NCBI GenBank assembly: GCA_010672825.2
Contig: JAAHFU020000002.1
Coordinates: 1,810,001-1,874,000, forward strand
Reading direction: 5' to 3'
DNA: 64,000 bases
From: Leptolyngbya sp. SIO1E4
Lineage (GTDB): Bacteria > Cyanobacteriota > Cyanobacteriia > Phormidesmidales > Phormidesmidaceae
Positions 1-8,643 of the stretch are shown piece by piece (the first letter of the stretch is position 1; each line of letters opens with the position of its first letter). The notes under the pieces are model-generated. The model worked only from the letters and a program-made list of their open reading frames with translations. It did not search any database and had not been told where the DNA came from. The translations under genes were made by a program, and so were the position numbers.

Positions 1-237
1 CTTGCACGAATAAAATAAGCCCCCTCCTATCCCCTAAGTCTGGGGAAGGTCGTGCTTCAACGGTCGAAAAATATAGCGGTATGCAGACTAATCAAGTACA
101 CCCTAGACCCCAAACCCTAGACCCGGTCTTGGCCAAGATGTACTGGACTCAACTGAACAAAGCCATATGAGGAAAGTGTCTAGAAGTTCCCCAATTTTGA
201 GGGATTAGGGGCCATTCAGAATTGAGGCAAGCGGTCT
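1..237. repeat. MITE-like repeat (family D), left end cut by window edge
   Basis: The left arm starts CTTGCACGAATAAAAT and runs into C-rich sequence; the right arm ends GAGGCAAGCGGTCT at 237. The arms are imperfect inverted repeats of one another. A second copy lies at 26797-26947 (ends AGACCGCTTTCACG and GCAAGAGGTCT). Removing the family B element at 73-168 from this copy leaves about 142 bp, plus about 6 bp lost at the window edge, close to the 151 bp of the intact copy. No coding capacity; presumably a non-autonomous element. Confidence 0.6.
73..168 (-). repeat. Dispersed repeat (family B) nested in family D element
   Basis: Begins ATAGCGGTATGCAG and ends CTGAACAAAGCCATAT, so the outer ends are imperfect inverted repeats. 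The core (101-124) carries four C-runs, which gives a G-quadruplex motif on the minus strand. Close copies are at 27254-27331 (same orientation) and 39706-39799 (opposite orientation), with partial copies at 8481, 9490, 44937 and 57728. It interrupts the family D repeat around it. Confidence 0.7.
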
Positions 238-283
238 GCTGAGCCGTCCCGACAGAAAGGGAGCATCTGCCTGATAAAGCAGG

Positions 284-1936
284 CTACACCTGGGCGAGAT
301 GGCGGTGGACAAACTGTACGCAAATAGAGCCTTCACCCACGCCGGAGGCAACTCGCTTCACTGACCCATGGCGCACGTCGCCCACTGCAAAAATGCCCGG
401 CACCGTGGTTTCTAACAAAAAGCGATCGCGCTCCAGGGGCCAAGCCGTTTTCAGGGGAATATCCGGACCGGTGTAAATAAAGCCCCGCTCATCCCGCTGC
501 ACCACCTCATCGAGCCAACGAGTGCTCGGGGTAGCCCCAATAAAAATAAACAAAGAGTTCGTTTCAAAGTGTTTGGTTTCCCCAGTTTGACTGTCTTTAA
601 CCAGAATCTTCTCGAGGCGGTCACCCCCTTTGGCTTCTACCACGCTGTGGAAGGGCAACACTTCGATATTGTCCGTGCTCTCAATTTGGTCAATCAAATA
701 CTGGGACATGCTCTTGGTGAGCGACTCACCCCGCACTAGAATGCGTACCCTACGGGCGTATTTGGAAAAATACATGGCTGCCTGACCGGCTGAGTTGGCC
801 CCGCCCACCACATAAACATCCTCATCCTGACAGGCCGCGGCTTCAGTTTGGGCCGCCCCGTAGTACACGCCAGCTCCGGTAAACTGCTCAATGCCAGGCA
901 CCGTGAGCCTGCGCCACGCGACCCCCATCGCCAAAATCACAGCGTGACAACTGATTTCGCTGCCGTCTGACAGGGTGATTGTGTGGTAAGTATCTTCGGT
1001 TCGAATTGCTGTGGCCTCTTGAGGGGTAAGAATCTCCACCCCAAAGCGCTTGGCTTGGGTGACTGCGCGGCGGGCCAGGTCGCTGCCGCTAAGCCCCACT
1101 GGGAACCCTAAGTAGTTTTCAATCCGAGAGCTGGTGCCAGCCTGCCCCCCCGGTGCTTCCCGTTCAATCATTACTGTGTGCAAGCCTTCTGATGCGCCAT
1201 ATACGGCTGCGGCTAACCCTGCTGGCCCCCCACCAATAATGACCAAATCGTAAAAGGGGTTAGCCGCCTCGGTTTGCATGCCCACTTGCTGAGCTAAGGT
1301 CGCAGTGTTGGGCTTTACCAGTTTCTCGCCGTTGGGCAGCAGTACGAGGGGTAAACAAGGATTGTCCTTTTCTCCGGCATAGGTAACTAGTTGCTGAGCC
1401 TCAGCGTTACGCTCAATATCGAGCCAGCGGTAGGGCACCTGATTGCGCGCCAAGAAATCCCGCAGGGCATGGGAGTCGGGGGACCAGCGATCGCTAATCA
1501 CCTTGACCCCTTGAAATTCAGGTTTGAAGGTGGCTTGCCAGTCATGGATCAAATCATCCAGTACTGGATAAAGCTTTTCTTCAGGGGGATCCCAGGGCTT
1601 CAGCAGGTAGTAGTCTAGCTGGGCCTTATTGATAGAATCAATGGCTGCATTGGTGTCAGCATAGGCCGTCAACAGCGCCCGCTTCGCCGCTGGAAACAGT
1701 TCGCTGGCCTGCTCCAAAAACTCTACCCCGCTCATTTCGGGCATGCGCTGGTCGGCTAAAAACAATGCCACCGTATTGCCCCGTAGCTTGAGTTGCTGTA
1801 AAGCCTCTAAGGCCGTGGCCCCAGAATCAGCGCGGACAATGCGGAAGCGATCGCCATACTGTTTGCGAAGATCTCGGGCAATGGCCTGAAGCACAGCTGG
1901 ATCGTCATCAATCGTCAGAATGACCGGTTTATCCAT
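284..1936 (-). CDS. Receiver-domain / thioredoxin-reductase-like FAD oxidoreductase fusion
   Basis: 550 aa, three parts. Residues about 1-130 are a CheY-like receiver (acidic DDD at 10-12, phospho-acceptor Asp in FLADQRMPEMSG). Residues about 140-215 look like a glutaredoxin-type fold (DRWSPDSHALRDFL) in which the usual CxxC is SPDS. Residues about 228-550 are a class II pyridine-nucleotide flavoprotein module: FAD motif GGGPAGLAAAVYG, NADPH motif VVGGANSAGQAA, and C-terminal FAVGDVRHG. The CxxC that lies just before the NADPH motif in thioredoxin reductase is absent (YYGAAQTEAAAC). Flavin and nucleotide binding should be kept, but ordinary thioredoxin reduction is unlikely. Proteins of this layout are known in bacteria with receiver or cNMP-binding N-termini; a signal-controlled NAD(P)H oxidoreductase is an inference. 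The gene stands alone. Confidence 0.85.
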   Translation of the reverse strand: MDKPVILTIDDDPAVLQAIARDLRKQYGDRFRIVRADSGATALEALQQLKLRGNTVALFLADQRMPEMSGVEFLEQASELFPAAKRALLTAYADTNAAIDSINKAQLDYYLLKPWDPPEEKLYPVLDDLIHDWQATFKPEFQGVKVISDRWSPDSHALRDFLARNQVPYRWLDIERNAEAQQLVTYAGEKDNPCLPLVLLPNGEKLVKPNTATLAQQVGMQTEAANPFYDLVIIGGGPAGLAAAVYGASEGLHTVMIEREAPGGQAGTSSRIENYLGFPVGLSGSDLARRAVTQAKRFGVEILTPQEATAIRTEDTYHTITLSDGSEISCHAVILAMGVAWRRLTVPGIEQFTGAGVYYGAAQTEAAACQDEDVYVVGGANSAGQAAMYFSKYARRVRILVRGESLTKSMSQYLIDQIESTDNIEVLPFHSVVEAKGGDRLEKILVKDSQTGETKHFETNSLFIFIGATPSTRWLDEVVQRDERGFIYTGPDIPLKTAWPLERDRFLLETTVPGIFAVGDVRHGSVKRVASGVGEGSICVQFVHRHLAQV

Positions 1937-2268
1937 GGGGGTTCTCTAGCGGCAAACACTAAAATTAATTTTGCCATCTTCTCAAGTGCCTGAGCGCATC
2001 ACCGTATTCGAGTGAACCACCTCGAGAGGCTTTTTCTTGCGGGAGGCGTTTACGACTTGGATAAGTGCCCGCAAGATTACGAAATGGGCAGATCATTTAC
2101 GGATTAAGGGTTCTCTGGGCTGCCATTTACACTTGAAGTACAAGCTACGCAATTGAGGGTATGCGTAAGCTCTAAGCGCTGAGGTATTTGTTTCTACTTA
2201 AGGATGTGCGATGCCTATTCTTTCCCTTAAATTGTATCCAACATGATCAGGAAGCAGAGCAAATATCC
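1937..2268. other. Intergenic region between divergent genes
   Basis: 332 bp between the starts of the flavoprotein gene (minus) and the AraC gene (plus). It must hold both promoters. No repeat, hairpin or RNA gene is apparent. A TTG at 2188 with GAGG just upstream could extend the AraC protein by 27 residues. Confidence 0.4.
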
Positions 2269-3165
2269 ATGCATCAATCCTTGACAATTGACTTTACTCG
2301 GGAAGATGAAGTGGAGAAACTTTTTCCTAGTAAACCTTTATTATCTAGCCGTGATGCTAGCTTGAACGGGATTCATCTTGAATATTATCAACATACTGCT
2401 AATGAAGTTCCTGAGCATGCTCCCAAACAGCATCTTATTCTTATTAATACCCAGGTTTCAGACTTAGCCCAATATGAACAAACTTTAGACGATCGCTGGC
2501 AGTGGGATCCTCTCAGAGAAGGTCATGTTGTTGTTGTCCCGGCAGAGGTTCGGAATCGAGCCTGCTGGCATACTGAGCATGGCTATATTCTCCTCAGTCT
2601 TGATCCAACGATATTTATGCTTCGTGCCGTTGAATGGATAAATTCCGATAAATTTGATCTTATTCCTCACTTTGCCAGCCCCGATCCGCTCCTGCACGAG
2701 CTTGGGCTGGCCCTTAAAAAAGAAACCGAATCAGGAAACCTAAACGGACAATTTTACTTTGACTCACTCACAGCAGCATTGATGGCACATCTTCTTAGTC
2801 ACTACACGGCCCAAAAGGGTCAGCTTTATCAGAATGCTGGCAGTTTATCAAGACAGAAAATCCGACAGGTGATTGACTATATTCATGACCACCTGAGTCA
2901 AGATCTCTCACTGGCTGAACTGGCTAAAATTGTACATGTCAGCCCCAACTATTTCGCTACCTTGTTTAAGGAGACAACTGGAGTTCCACCCCATCGATAT
3001 ATTATTCAATGCAAAATTGATCGAGCTAAGAAACTGCTACGAGATCGTGAAAAGTCTCTTTCAGAGATTGCCCATGATCTTGGATTTTCCCATCAAAGCC
3101 ATTTGACCTATCACTTCAAACGATTGGTCGGGGTGACTCCTAAAACTTTTCAAAGAAAACAGTAA
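2269..3165 (+). CDS. AraC/XylS-family transcriptional regulator
   Basis: 298 aa from ATG 2269, which has AGGAAG about 13 bases upstream. A TTG at 2188 would add 27 residues that do not look conserved. Residues about 1-190 are a poorly conserved sensor region. The last about 100 residues are a typical two-helix-turn-helix AraC domain: KIRQVIDYIHDHLSQDLSL, then the first HTH (LAKIVHVSPNYFATLFK), then the second (LSEIAHDLGFSHQSHLTYHF), ending in the family signature GVTPKTFQRK. AraC regulators often control the adjacent gene. The amine oxidase gene begins 150 bp downstream on the same strand, so its substrate may be the inducer; this is inference. Codon use is more A+T-rich than in the neighbours, as in the oxidase gene, which hints that the two may have been acquired together. 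Confidence 0.88.
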   Translation: MHQSLTIDFTREDEVEKLFPSKPLLSSRDASLNGIHLEYYQHTANEVPEHAPKQHLILINTQVSDLAQYEQTLDDRWQWDPLREGHVVVVPAEVRNRACWHTEHGYILLSLDPTIFMLRAVEWINSDKFDLIPHFASPDPLLHELGLALKKETESGNLNGQFYFDSLTAALMAHLLSHYTAQKGQLYQNAGSLSRQKIRQVIDYIHDHLSQDLSLAELAKIVHVSPNYFATLFKETTGVPPHRYIIQCKIDRAKKLLRDREKSLSEIAHDLGFSHQSHLTYHFKRLVGVTPKTFQRKQ

Positions 3166-3171
3166 GAATCT

Positions 3172-3303
3172 GCTAAAACTTTGTAAGAACTTGCAAGCGT
3201 TCCATCAAAAATTTCTCGATACTGAAAGACGTCAGGATGTCAGGGGCAAGTTTATTGCCATGCTTAAAATGGGCGTGCCTGATGACAGTATTGAGCTGAG
3301 TTA
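3172..3303 (+). pseudogene. Possible C-terminal remnant of an Rpn/PD-(D/E)XK nuclease gene
   Basis: An open frame with no start codon directly follows the AraC stop and ends at TAG 3301-3303. It reads ...ERRQDVRGKFIAMLKMGV then PDDSIELS. The pattern Arg/Gly-rich stretch, then IAxxLLKMGxxxxxI, resembles the C-terminal tail of Rpn-type recombination-promoting nucleases common in cyanobacteria. The catalytic part is missing, so this would be a dead tail. The match is by eye and short. Confidence 0.3.
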
Positions 3304-3315
3304 GCTGTTATTAAA

Positions 3316-4911
3316 ATGGCATACGATGGAGAACGAAGATTTCTATCTCAATTGAGTCGTCGCTGGCTTTTGCATAGTCTTGCTATGGTTGGGGGTATGG
3401 CTTTATCATCGCGTTTTCCTCATTTTGGTAGGAAAATTCGTGTAAATGCCTCTGAAGCAGTTATTCAATCTATCCATCTACTGAATCAATTAGAGGCGAT
3501 TTCTAATCCGAATCAGCCTTTGAAAGTGGTTATTTTGGGAGCAGGGATGGCAGGGCTTTGCGCCGCTTACGAACTGGAAAAGCGGGGGCATACTTGCGTG
3601 ATTTTAGAGGCAGAACGCAGTCATGTAGGCGGTCGGGTTCGTACGCTGCGCTTTGAAGAGGGCTTGTATGGTGAAGTTGGGGCCTCTCGAATTTCTAAAG
3701 TTCACGCGCTTACCCGCCACTATGTTCAAGCCTGTGGTCTGCAACTCCGTCCGGCTGTGATGGCAAACCCAGACAGCTACTATTACGTGCGCGGTCAGCG
3801 CATACGAGTCACAGATTCGGTGAGTCTGAATCGTCTTTATAATCTCAGAGGTTCGGAGCGTCAGTTAACCCCCCATGAGGTCTTAACCACTGTCGTTGGC
3901 AGCCATTGGGCGACCTTAACGGAGCAGGAGAAAGTCGAAATCTTTGCTCATCGTATACAGAGTGCAGCCGTCCGTGAGATGGATGAACAGTCTATGCTCC
4001 AGTGGTGCAAGGCTGCTGGATTCTCTGATGATGCGATTGAAATGATGTCAGCAACCCATGGTTTCTTGGGTGATGTCATTTACTTCTCAGCCCTGAGCTT
4101 TGTCCGAGTTGCCGAGAATTATGCTGAGATGGACGAGATTGTTGGGGGAACCGATCGCTTACCTGCGGCCCTGACAGATAAACTCAACGCTAAGCCCAGA
4201 ATGGGCTGCGAAGTGATTCAGCTAGAGCGAGATGACGCGGCCCAGAGAGCAGCTGCAGTCTACGTAGAAGGGGATACGATCAAGAGAGAAGACGGGGACT
4301 TTGTGTTGTGTACACTCCCTTTTTCAATCCTGTCGCGGCTGGAAACGCCCTTTTCTGCGGCTAAGCAGCGAGCCATTCGCGAACTGTCCTATGATTCTGC
4401 CACCAAAGTCTTAGCCGTTACCCACAACCGCTTTTGGGAAGCTGACGAGGGTATTTACGGGGGCAGTACCGCAACTGATTTACCCATTTCTACAATCCAC
4501 TATCCCTCAGATAATGCTCAAGCTAAAGACCCTGTCGTTTCTGCAGATCCAGCTGTGATGCTGGCTTCCTACACAATGGGCAGTCAAGCCCGCCGAATGG
4601 CTCATCTGTCTCCTGAAAAACGCAATCAGTTAGTTCAACACAACCTCAGCAAAATCCATCCTCAAGTCAGTCAAAACGGCGCGATCAGGCACATGGAAAG
4701 TTGGAGTTGGGACAATCATCCCTGGAGCTTGGGGGCTTGGTCTTTCATGAAGCCCTATCAACAGATGAGCTTATATGAGCATGTGATTGCTCCAGAGGGG
4801 CGTATCTATTTTGCAGGGGAACACACGTCAACAAATCCGGCTTGGATGCAAAGTGCGCTGGAATCCTCTCTGCGAGCCGTTAAGGCAATACTTACACAGG
4901 CCTACAGATAG
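3316..4911 (+). CDS. Tat-exported flavin monoamine oxidase / L-amino-acid oxidase
   Basis: 531 aa. The N-terminus has a twin-arginine signal (LSRRWLLHS followed by hydrophobic MVGGMALSS), so export of a folded, FAD-loaded enzyme to the periplasm or thylakoid lumen is expected. The Rossmann FAD motif is VVILGAGMAGLCAAYELE at about residue 73, followed by EAERSHVGGRVRT, the GG doublet motif of amine oxidases. The C-terminus has GRIYFAGEHTS and WMQSALESS, the second FAD contact of the monoamine oxidase / L-amino-acid oxidase family. The reaction would be oxidative deamination of an amine or amino acid, giving H2O2 and ammonia. The exact substrate cannot be read from the sequence. It follows the AraC gene and ends 48 bp from the convergent permease gene. 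Confidence 0.85.
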   Translation: MAYDGERRFLSQLSRRWLLHSLAMVGGMALSSRFPHFGRKIRVNASEAVIQSIHLLNQLEAISNPNQPLKVVILGAGMAGLCAAYELEKRGHTCVILEAERSHVGGRVRTLRFEEGLYGEVGASRISKVHALTRHYVQACGLQLRPAVMANPDSYYYVRGQRIRVTDSVSLNRLYNLRGSERQLTPHEVLTTVVGSHWATLTEQEKVEIFAHRIQSAAVREMDEQSMLQWCKAAGFSDDAIEMMSATHGFLGDVIYFSALSFVRVAENYAEMDEIVGGTDRLPAALTDKLNAKPRMGCEVIQLERDDAAQRAAAVYVEGDTIKREDGDFVLCTLPFSILSRLETPFSAAKQRAIRELSYDSATKVLAVTHNRFWEADEGIYGGSTATDLPISTIHYPSDNAQAKDPVVSADPAVMLASYTMGSQARRMAHLSPEKRNQLVQHNLSKIHPQVSQNGAIRHMESWSWDNHPWSLGAWSFMKPYQQMSLYEHVIAPEGRIYFAGEHTSTNPAWMQSALESSLRAVKAILTQAYR

Positions 4912-4959
4912 AGGCTCACAGAGGCCTTGCCCATAAGACAGCCAGACCGTGAGAACGAT

Positions 4960-5784
4960 TTAACCAGCGCCCACATACCGCTGGGCGACTTCTAACAAAA
5001 GGCGAACGCCCAGCAATAGCAAAAAGGCAGCGAACCAGCGCTTGAGGTGATGGGATGGCACTTGGTGACACAGTCGCGTTCCCAAAGGTGCCCCCAACAT
5101 CGTAAACGGGGCCACGAGCGCCACCGCTGGCCAGTAGATGGTGCCTGTGGAGAGCGGAATCACTTCAGTGTGGGTCGTTAACACCAAACCACTCAGCGTA
5201 CCCACGATAGCAATTGGCAGCGTAAACGAAGCCGAGGTGCCGCTCGCCTGACTCATTGGCAGGCCAGAATGTAGCAAAAACGGCACGCTGATGGCCCCGC
5301 CACCAATCCCCAGCACCCCTGACTTAATCCCCAGCACCGTCCCGACCAGGTTAGTCAGCCAATGTTTAGGATTGCCTGGATCTTCCGGCTTAGGTAGCCA
5401 GTCAAACAGAATTTTGAGGGAAACAAACAGTAAAAACAGCCCAAAAATGAGTTCTAAGATCTCTGTGTTGAGGTGACCGGCTAATAGTTTTCCAGAGAAG
5501 ACGCCCACAGCGATCGCTGGAATAATGTGCCAAAAGATCCGCCACTGCACATCTCCTTTGAGGTGATGAGACCATGCAGAGGAAGCGGATGTAAACACCA
5601 TGATGCACATAGAGCTGCCCGCTGCCATATGCATCAGCCATTCATGGGGAATTTCCAGGATGTGAAATAAATAGAACAGCCCGGGCACAATCACCATGCC
5701 GCCCCCGATGCCAAATAATCCAGACAGTAAACCAGCGGTCAACCCCAAAACCGCAAATAAAAGGACATCCCAAATACCCAACAT
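4960..5784 (-). CDS. TauE/SafE-family membrane permease
   Basis: 274 aa, almost wholly hydrophobic with about eight membrane segments. It has the two internally repeated glycine-rich motifs of the family: GLFGIGGGMVIVPGL near residue 25 and GVLGIGGGAISVPFLL near residue 157. Family members export sulfite, sulfoacetate or related organosulfur anions, or are of unknown substrate. Nothing nearby in sulfur metabolism narrows this down. It converges on the amine oxidase gene with a 48-bp gap and no clear terminator hairpin. Confidence 0.85.
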   Translation of the reverse strand: MLGIWDVLLFAVLGLTAGLLSGLFGIGGGMVIVPGLFYLFHILEIPHEWLMHMAAGSSMCIMVFTSASSAWSHHLKGDVQWRIFWHIIPAIAVGVFSGKLLAGHLNTEILELIFGLFLLFVSLKILFDWLPKPEDPGNPKHWLTNLVGTVLGIKSGVLGIGGGAISVPFLLHSGLPMSQASGTSASFTLPIAIVGTLSGLVLTTHTEVIPLSTGTIYWPAVALVAPFTMLGAPLGTRLCHQVPSHHLKRWFAAFLLLLGVRLLLEVAQRYVGAG

Positions 5785-6108
5785 CCGTTCTCGTTGCTCC
5801 CAACCGTGACGTAGCGCGATCGCCCTCTATATGACAATTCTCAGAAAAGTTGATAGATTCATGTTCCCGTAAACCTATTATGGCTCTGACTTCCAGCGAT
5901 TTACCAGCCTCTTTCTGATGACAAAGTGTCAAGAAATGTAACGCTGAGGTTGGTCACTCTATGGTTCATTGTCTATGAACTCCCTTTCGGGAAAAGTGCT
6001 CAGGCGATCGCAAACGGTAGTAGGGTGGAAAAATTGGATTTCAGAAAATTCTGAACCCTGGAATGAATTTAGTCTGAATTTTGCAAGAAAGCGCCTAAAT
6101 ATTGACTT
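5785..6108. other. Intergenic region between divergent genes
   Basis: 324 bp upstream of both the permease and the SUI1 gene. It holds two HIP1-like octamers (about 5815 and 6004) and presumably both promoters. Nothing else was recognised. Confidence 0.4.
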
Positions 6109-6474
6109 ATGGGTAAGCGCAAATCATCTCACTCCCAGGACAACACCCCTCAACGCGATCGCGTGGTGTATTCAGAATTTGCCACGGCGCGATCGCCTGC
6201 CACAGAACGAGGCGTGGCGGATCGCCCCCCGGCAGAGCAAACCCTGAAAGTGCAGGTGAGCCGTAAAGGCCGCGGAGGCAAAACCGTCACCATTATTAGC
6301 GGATTTCAACATCGTCCCGACACCTTAAAAACCCTGACGAAAAAGCTAAAGGCCCAGTGTGGCACTGGCGGCACAGCAAAGGACGACACCATTGAAATTC
6401 AAGGAGACCATGCTCAGAAACTCATGGAATTTTTACAGAAAGCGGGATACACCGTGAAAAGGAGTGGCGGCTAA
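6109..6474 (+). CDS. SUI1/eIF1-like translation factor (YciH family)
   Basis: 121 aa. After a polar, probably disordered first 45 residues, the SUI1 fold follows: LKVQVSRKGRGGKTVTII, then TLTKKLKAQCGTGGTAKDD and IEIQGDHAQKLMEFLQKAGY, the standard lysine-rich loop and C-terminal helix of the bacterial YciH family. Bacterial members bind the 30S subunit and influence initiation accuracy. The stop codon TAA (6472-6474) directly abuts the ATG of the next gene with no spacer, so the two are surely cotranscribed and probably translationally coupled. Confidence 0.9.
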   Translation: MGKRKSSHSQDNTPQRDRVVYSEFATARSPATERGVADRPPAEQTLKVQVSRKGRGGKTVTIISGFQHRPDTLKTLTKKLKAQCGTGGTAKDDTIEIQGDHAQKLMEFLQKAGYTVKRSGG

Positions 6475-8403
6475 ATGGCATCTTCGTCGGTAAAGGGAGC
6501 AGCACCGCAACGGCAGACCTCTTCAAGATGGCGCCGTTCTCTCTACAGGTTCTGGATCGGCATTGTTTTAGGCGCACTATTCGTCATCACACTGGGGTGG
6601 TTTGTACCGTTGCTGGCGCAATCTCCCGAACAGGTTATGCAAACCCTCACGGCCCAGAGTATTCCAGATAGCCCTGGCTTAGAGGATGCAGCTGTCGATG
6701 GCAGTCCTGAAGAACCGCAACCAGTAATTCCGACAGATATCGGTAACCACTGGGCCACGGGGTGTCTTCGTGAGTTAGCGCTGCGGCGACTGATTCCAGT
6801 GGATGATCAGGCTCGATTTTACCCGGATGACCCTACCACCTGGGCTGCATTAGCTGAGATGCTTAACCTCAGCTTGCCTACCGACGGTGCCTATGCGGGT
6901 GCCAGTGCTGCAGAAGCCGCATTAAATCTGCCCTCCGCAGTGAACGTGCTCTACACCTATCCCCAGCGCTATTACGATCCTGGTCGTTCAGTGGCGCGGG
7001 CGGAAGCGGTGACTGCGCTAGCAGCCAAAATGGCCCTGCCCTATGCTCCCCAGGCAAATGAACTGTTGACGGCCAGTCTTACCGATGGTCAGGCGGTGGC
7101 TGATTATGGGCGTGAGGGCGTGGCCGCAGCGTTGACTGCCGGGGTTTTGGTGAACTATCCTGAGCCGCAACAATTTGAGGGGAATCGCCCGATAACGCGG
7201 GGGGAAATGGCCGCATTAATTTGCCAGGCCCGCCCAGAAAGTGCCCTCCGCAGCACCATTCCCGCAGAATGGATTGCCCGCCCCCAAGACCTGCCGACCC
7301 AGCGTCAACCGAGTGCTGAATTGCGGGGGGTTTGGCTGACCAATATCGATAGTGAAGTCTTGTTCTCGCGAGAAAACCTGGAAGAGGCGGTGCAGCGGCT
7401 CAAAGCTCTCAATATCAATACCCTCTATCCGGTGGTGTGGAACTTTGGCTATCCTCAGTTTCCCAGCGCGACGGCAGAGCGGGTTTTAGGTCGAAAACAG
7501 CGCCTCTGGCCTGGCGAAAATCCTGCTTTCGAAGAAACCCAGCAAGATCGCGACATGCTGCAGGAAATCATTGAACTGGGTCACGCTGAAGGCATGGCAG
7601 TGATTCCGTGGTTTGAGTTTGGTTTCATGGCCCCAGCGGAATACAGTCTGCTAGATCAGCATCCTGACTGGTTTACCCAGCGACAGGATGGCAGCCGTGA
7701 GCTTCAATTTGGGGTAGAAACTTTTACCTGGATGAACCCGCTTCACCCCCGCACCCAACGGCTGTTGCTGTTGTTGATGGCGGAGGTGCTTGAAAACTAT
7801 GACGTGGATGGCATTCAGGTGGATGATCACCTGGGGATGCCGGTGGAGATGGGTTATGACCCATTCACGATCGATCTGTATCGCCAAGAACACGAAGGCG
7901 AGGATCCGCCAGAAGATTACAGTGACCGGGAATGGATGCGCTGGCGGGCGGACAAGGTCACTGCCTTTATGGCTGAGGTGAGGCGCTTGATTGATCTGCG
8001 GAAGCCAGAAGCGCTGTTGTCTGTCTCACCCAATCCTTATCCGTTTTCCTATGCCAAGTATCTGCAAGACTGGCCCACTTGGGAAGAAATGGGACTGCTG
8101 GATGAGCTGATTATTCAGGTTTATCGCAACGATGTGGATCGCTTTGTGTGGGAACTCAACAAACCCGCAACGGTAACTGCCAGCCGTAGCACCCCCACCA
8201 GCATTGGTTTGTTAAGCGGCCTGCGAGGACGACCCACGGATATTGAACTGCTCACAGATCAATTGGCTGCGGTGCGCGATCGCAACTATGCAGGGGTTTC
8301 TTACTTTTTCTACCAAAGCCTCTGGAGCCCTGGTGTGGAAACTCTGGAAGAACGCGAAACGCAATTCAGAACTTCGTTTTCTCAGCCAGCCATTCGACCG
8401 TAA
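6475..8403 (+). CDS. SLH-domain protein with GHL10 (DUF187-type) glycoside hydrolase domain
   Basis: 642 aa. A short basic N-terminus is followed by one membrane segment (about residues 27-48), so it is exported or anchored. Residues about 85-265 contain two or three S-layer-homology-like repeats (IGNHWATGCLRELALRRLI; RPITRGEMAALICQA) that would hold it at the peptidoglycan. Residues about 278-620 form a TIM-barrel domain of the GHL10 family, starting ELRGVWLTNIDSEVLF, with acidic residues at strand ends (GIQVDDHLGMP; VIPWFEFGFM). Relatives act on cell-wall or exopolysaccharide glycans, and the precise substrate is not established. AAGGAG at 6459-6464 inside the SUI1 gene serves as ribosome binding site. 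Confidence 0.85.
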   Translation: MASSSVKGAAPQRQTSSRWRRSLYRFWIGIVLGALFVITLGWFVPLLAQSPEQVMQTLTAQSIPDSPGLEDAAVDGSPEEPQPVIPTDIGNHWATGCLRELALRRLIPVDDQARFYPDDPTTWAALAEMLNLSLPTDGAYAGASAAEAALNLPSAVNVLYTYPQRYYDPGRSVARAEAVTALAAKMALPYAPQANELLTASLTDGQAVADYGREGVAAALTAGVLVNYPEPQQFEGNRPITRGEMAALICQARPESALRSTIPAEWIARPQDLPTQRQPSAELRGVWLTNIDSEVLFSRENLEEAVQRLKALNINTLYPVVWNFGYPQFPSATAERVLGRKQRLWPGENPAFEETQQDRDMLQEIIELGHAEGMAVIPWFEFGFMAPAEYSLLDQHPDWFTQRQDGSRELQFGVETFTWMNPLHPRTQRLLLLLMAEVLENYDVDGIQVDDHLGMPVEMGYDPFTIDLYRQEHEGEDPPEDYSDREWMRWRADKVTAFMAEVRRLIDLRKPEALLSVSPNPYPFSYAKYLQDWPTWEEMGLLDELIIQVYRNDVDRFVWELNKPATVTASRSTPTSIGLLSGLRGRPTDIELLTDQLAAVRDRNYAGVSYFFYQSLWSPGVETLEERETQFRTSFSQPAIRP

Positions 8404-8480
8404 GAGGGATTGGGGGATGAGGCGTGTGTGAGGGGGTAGGGCAATAGGGGGATGAGGGGATGGGGGAATAGGGCGATCTA

Positions 8481-8553
8481 AAGTACATCCGAAGCCTTAA
8501 ACTCTAGCTCCTGTCTTGACCCATATGTACTGGTTGCAATTGAACAAGCCTAT
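8481..8553 (-). repeat. Dispersed repeat (family B), diverged copy
   Basis: Contains AAGTACATCC, CCTGTCTTGACC and the arm GTACTGGTTGCAATTGAAC followed by AAGCCTATA, which matches the outer arm of the copies at 27254 and 39706. The G-rich core is degraded, so no quadruplex motif is left. A low-complexity GGGGATGAGGGG tract precedes it (8404-8475). Confidence 0.6.
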
Positions 8554-8643
8554 AAGCGAGCGATCGCCTTGGAGTAGAGGGAGTAACGCTCTTTTTCTAG
8601 AATGGGAAAAGTCAATGATGGGGCTAAGACGCCAGTATTGCCG

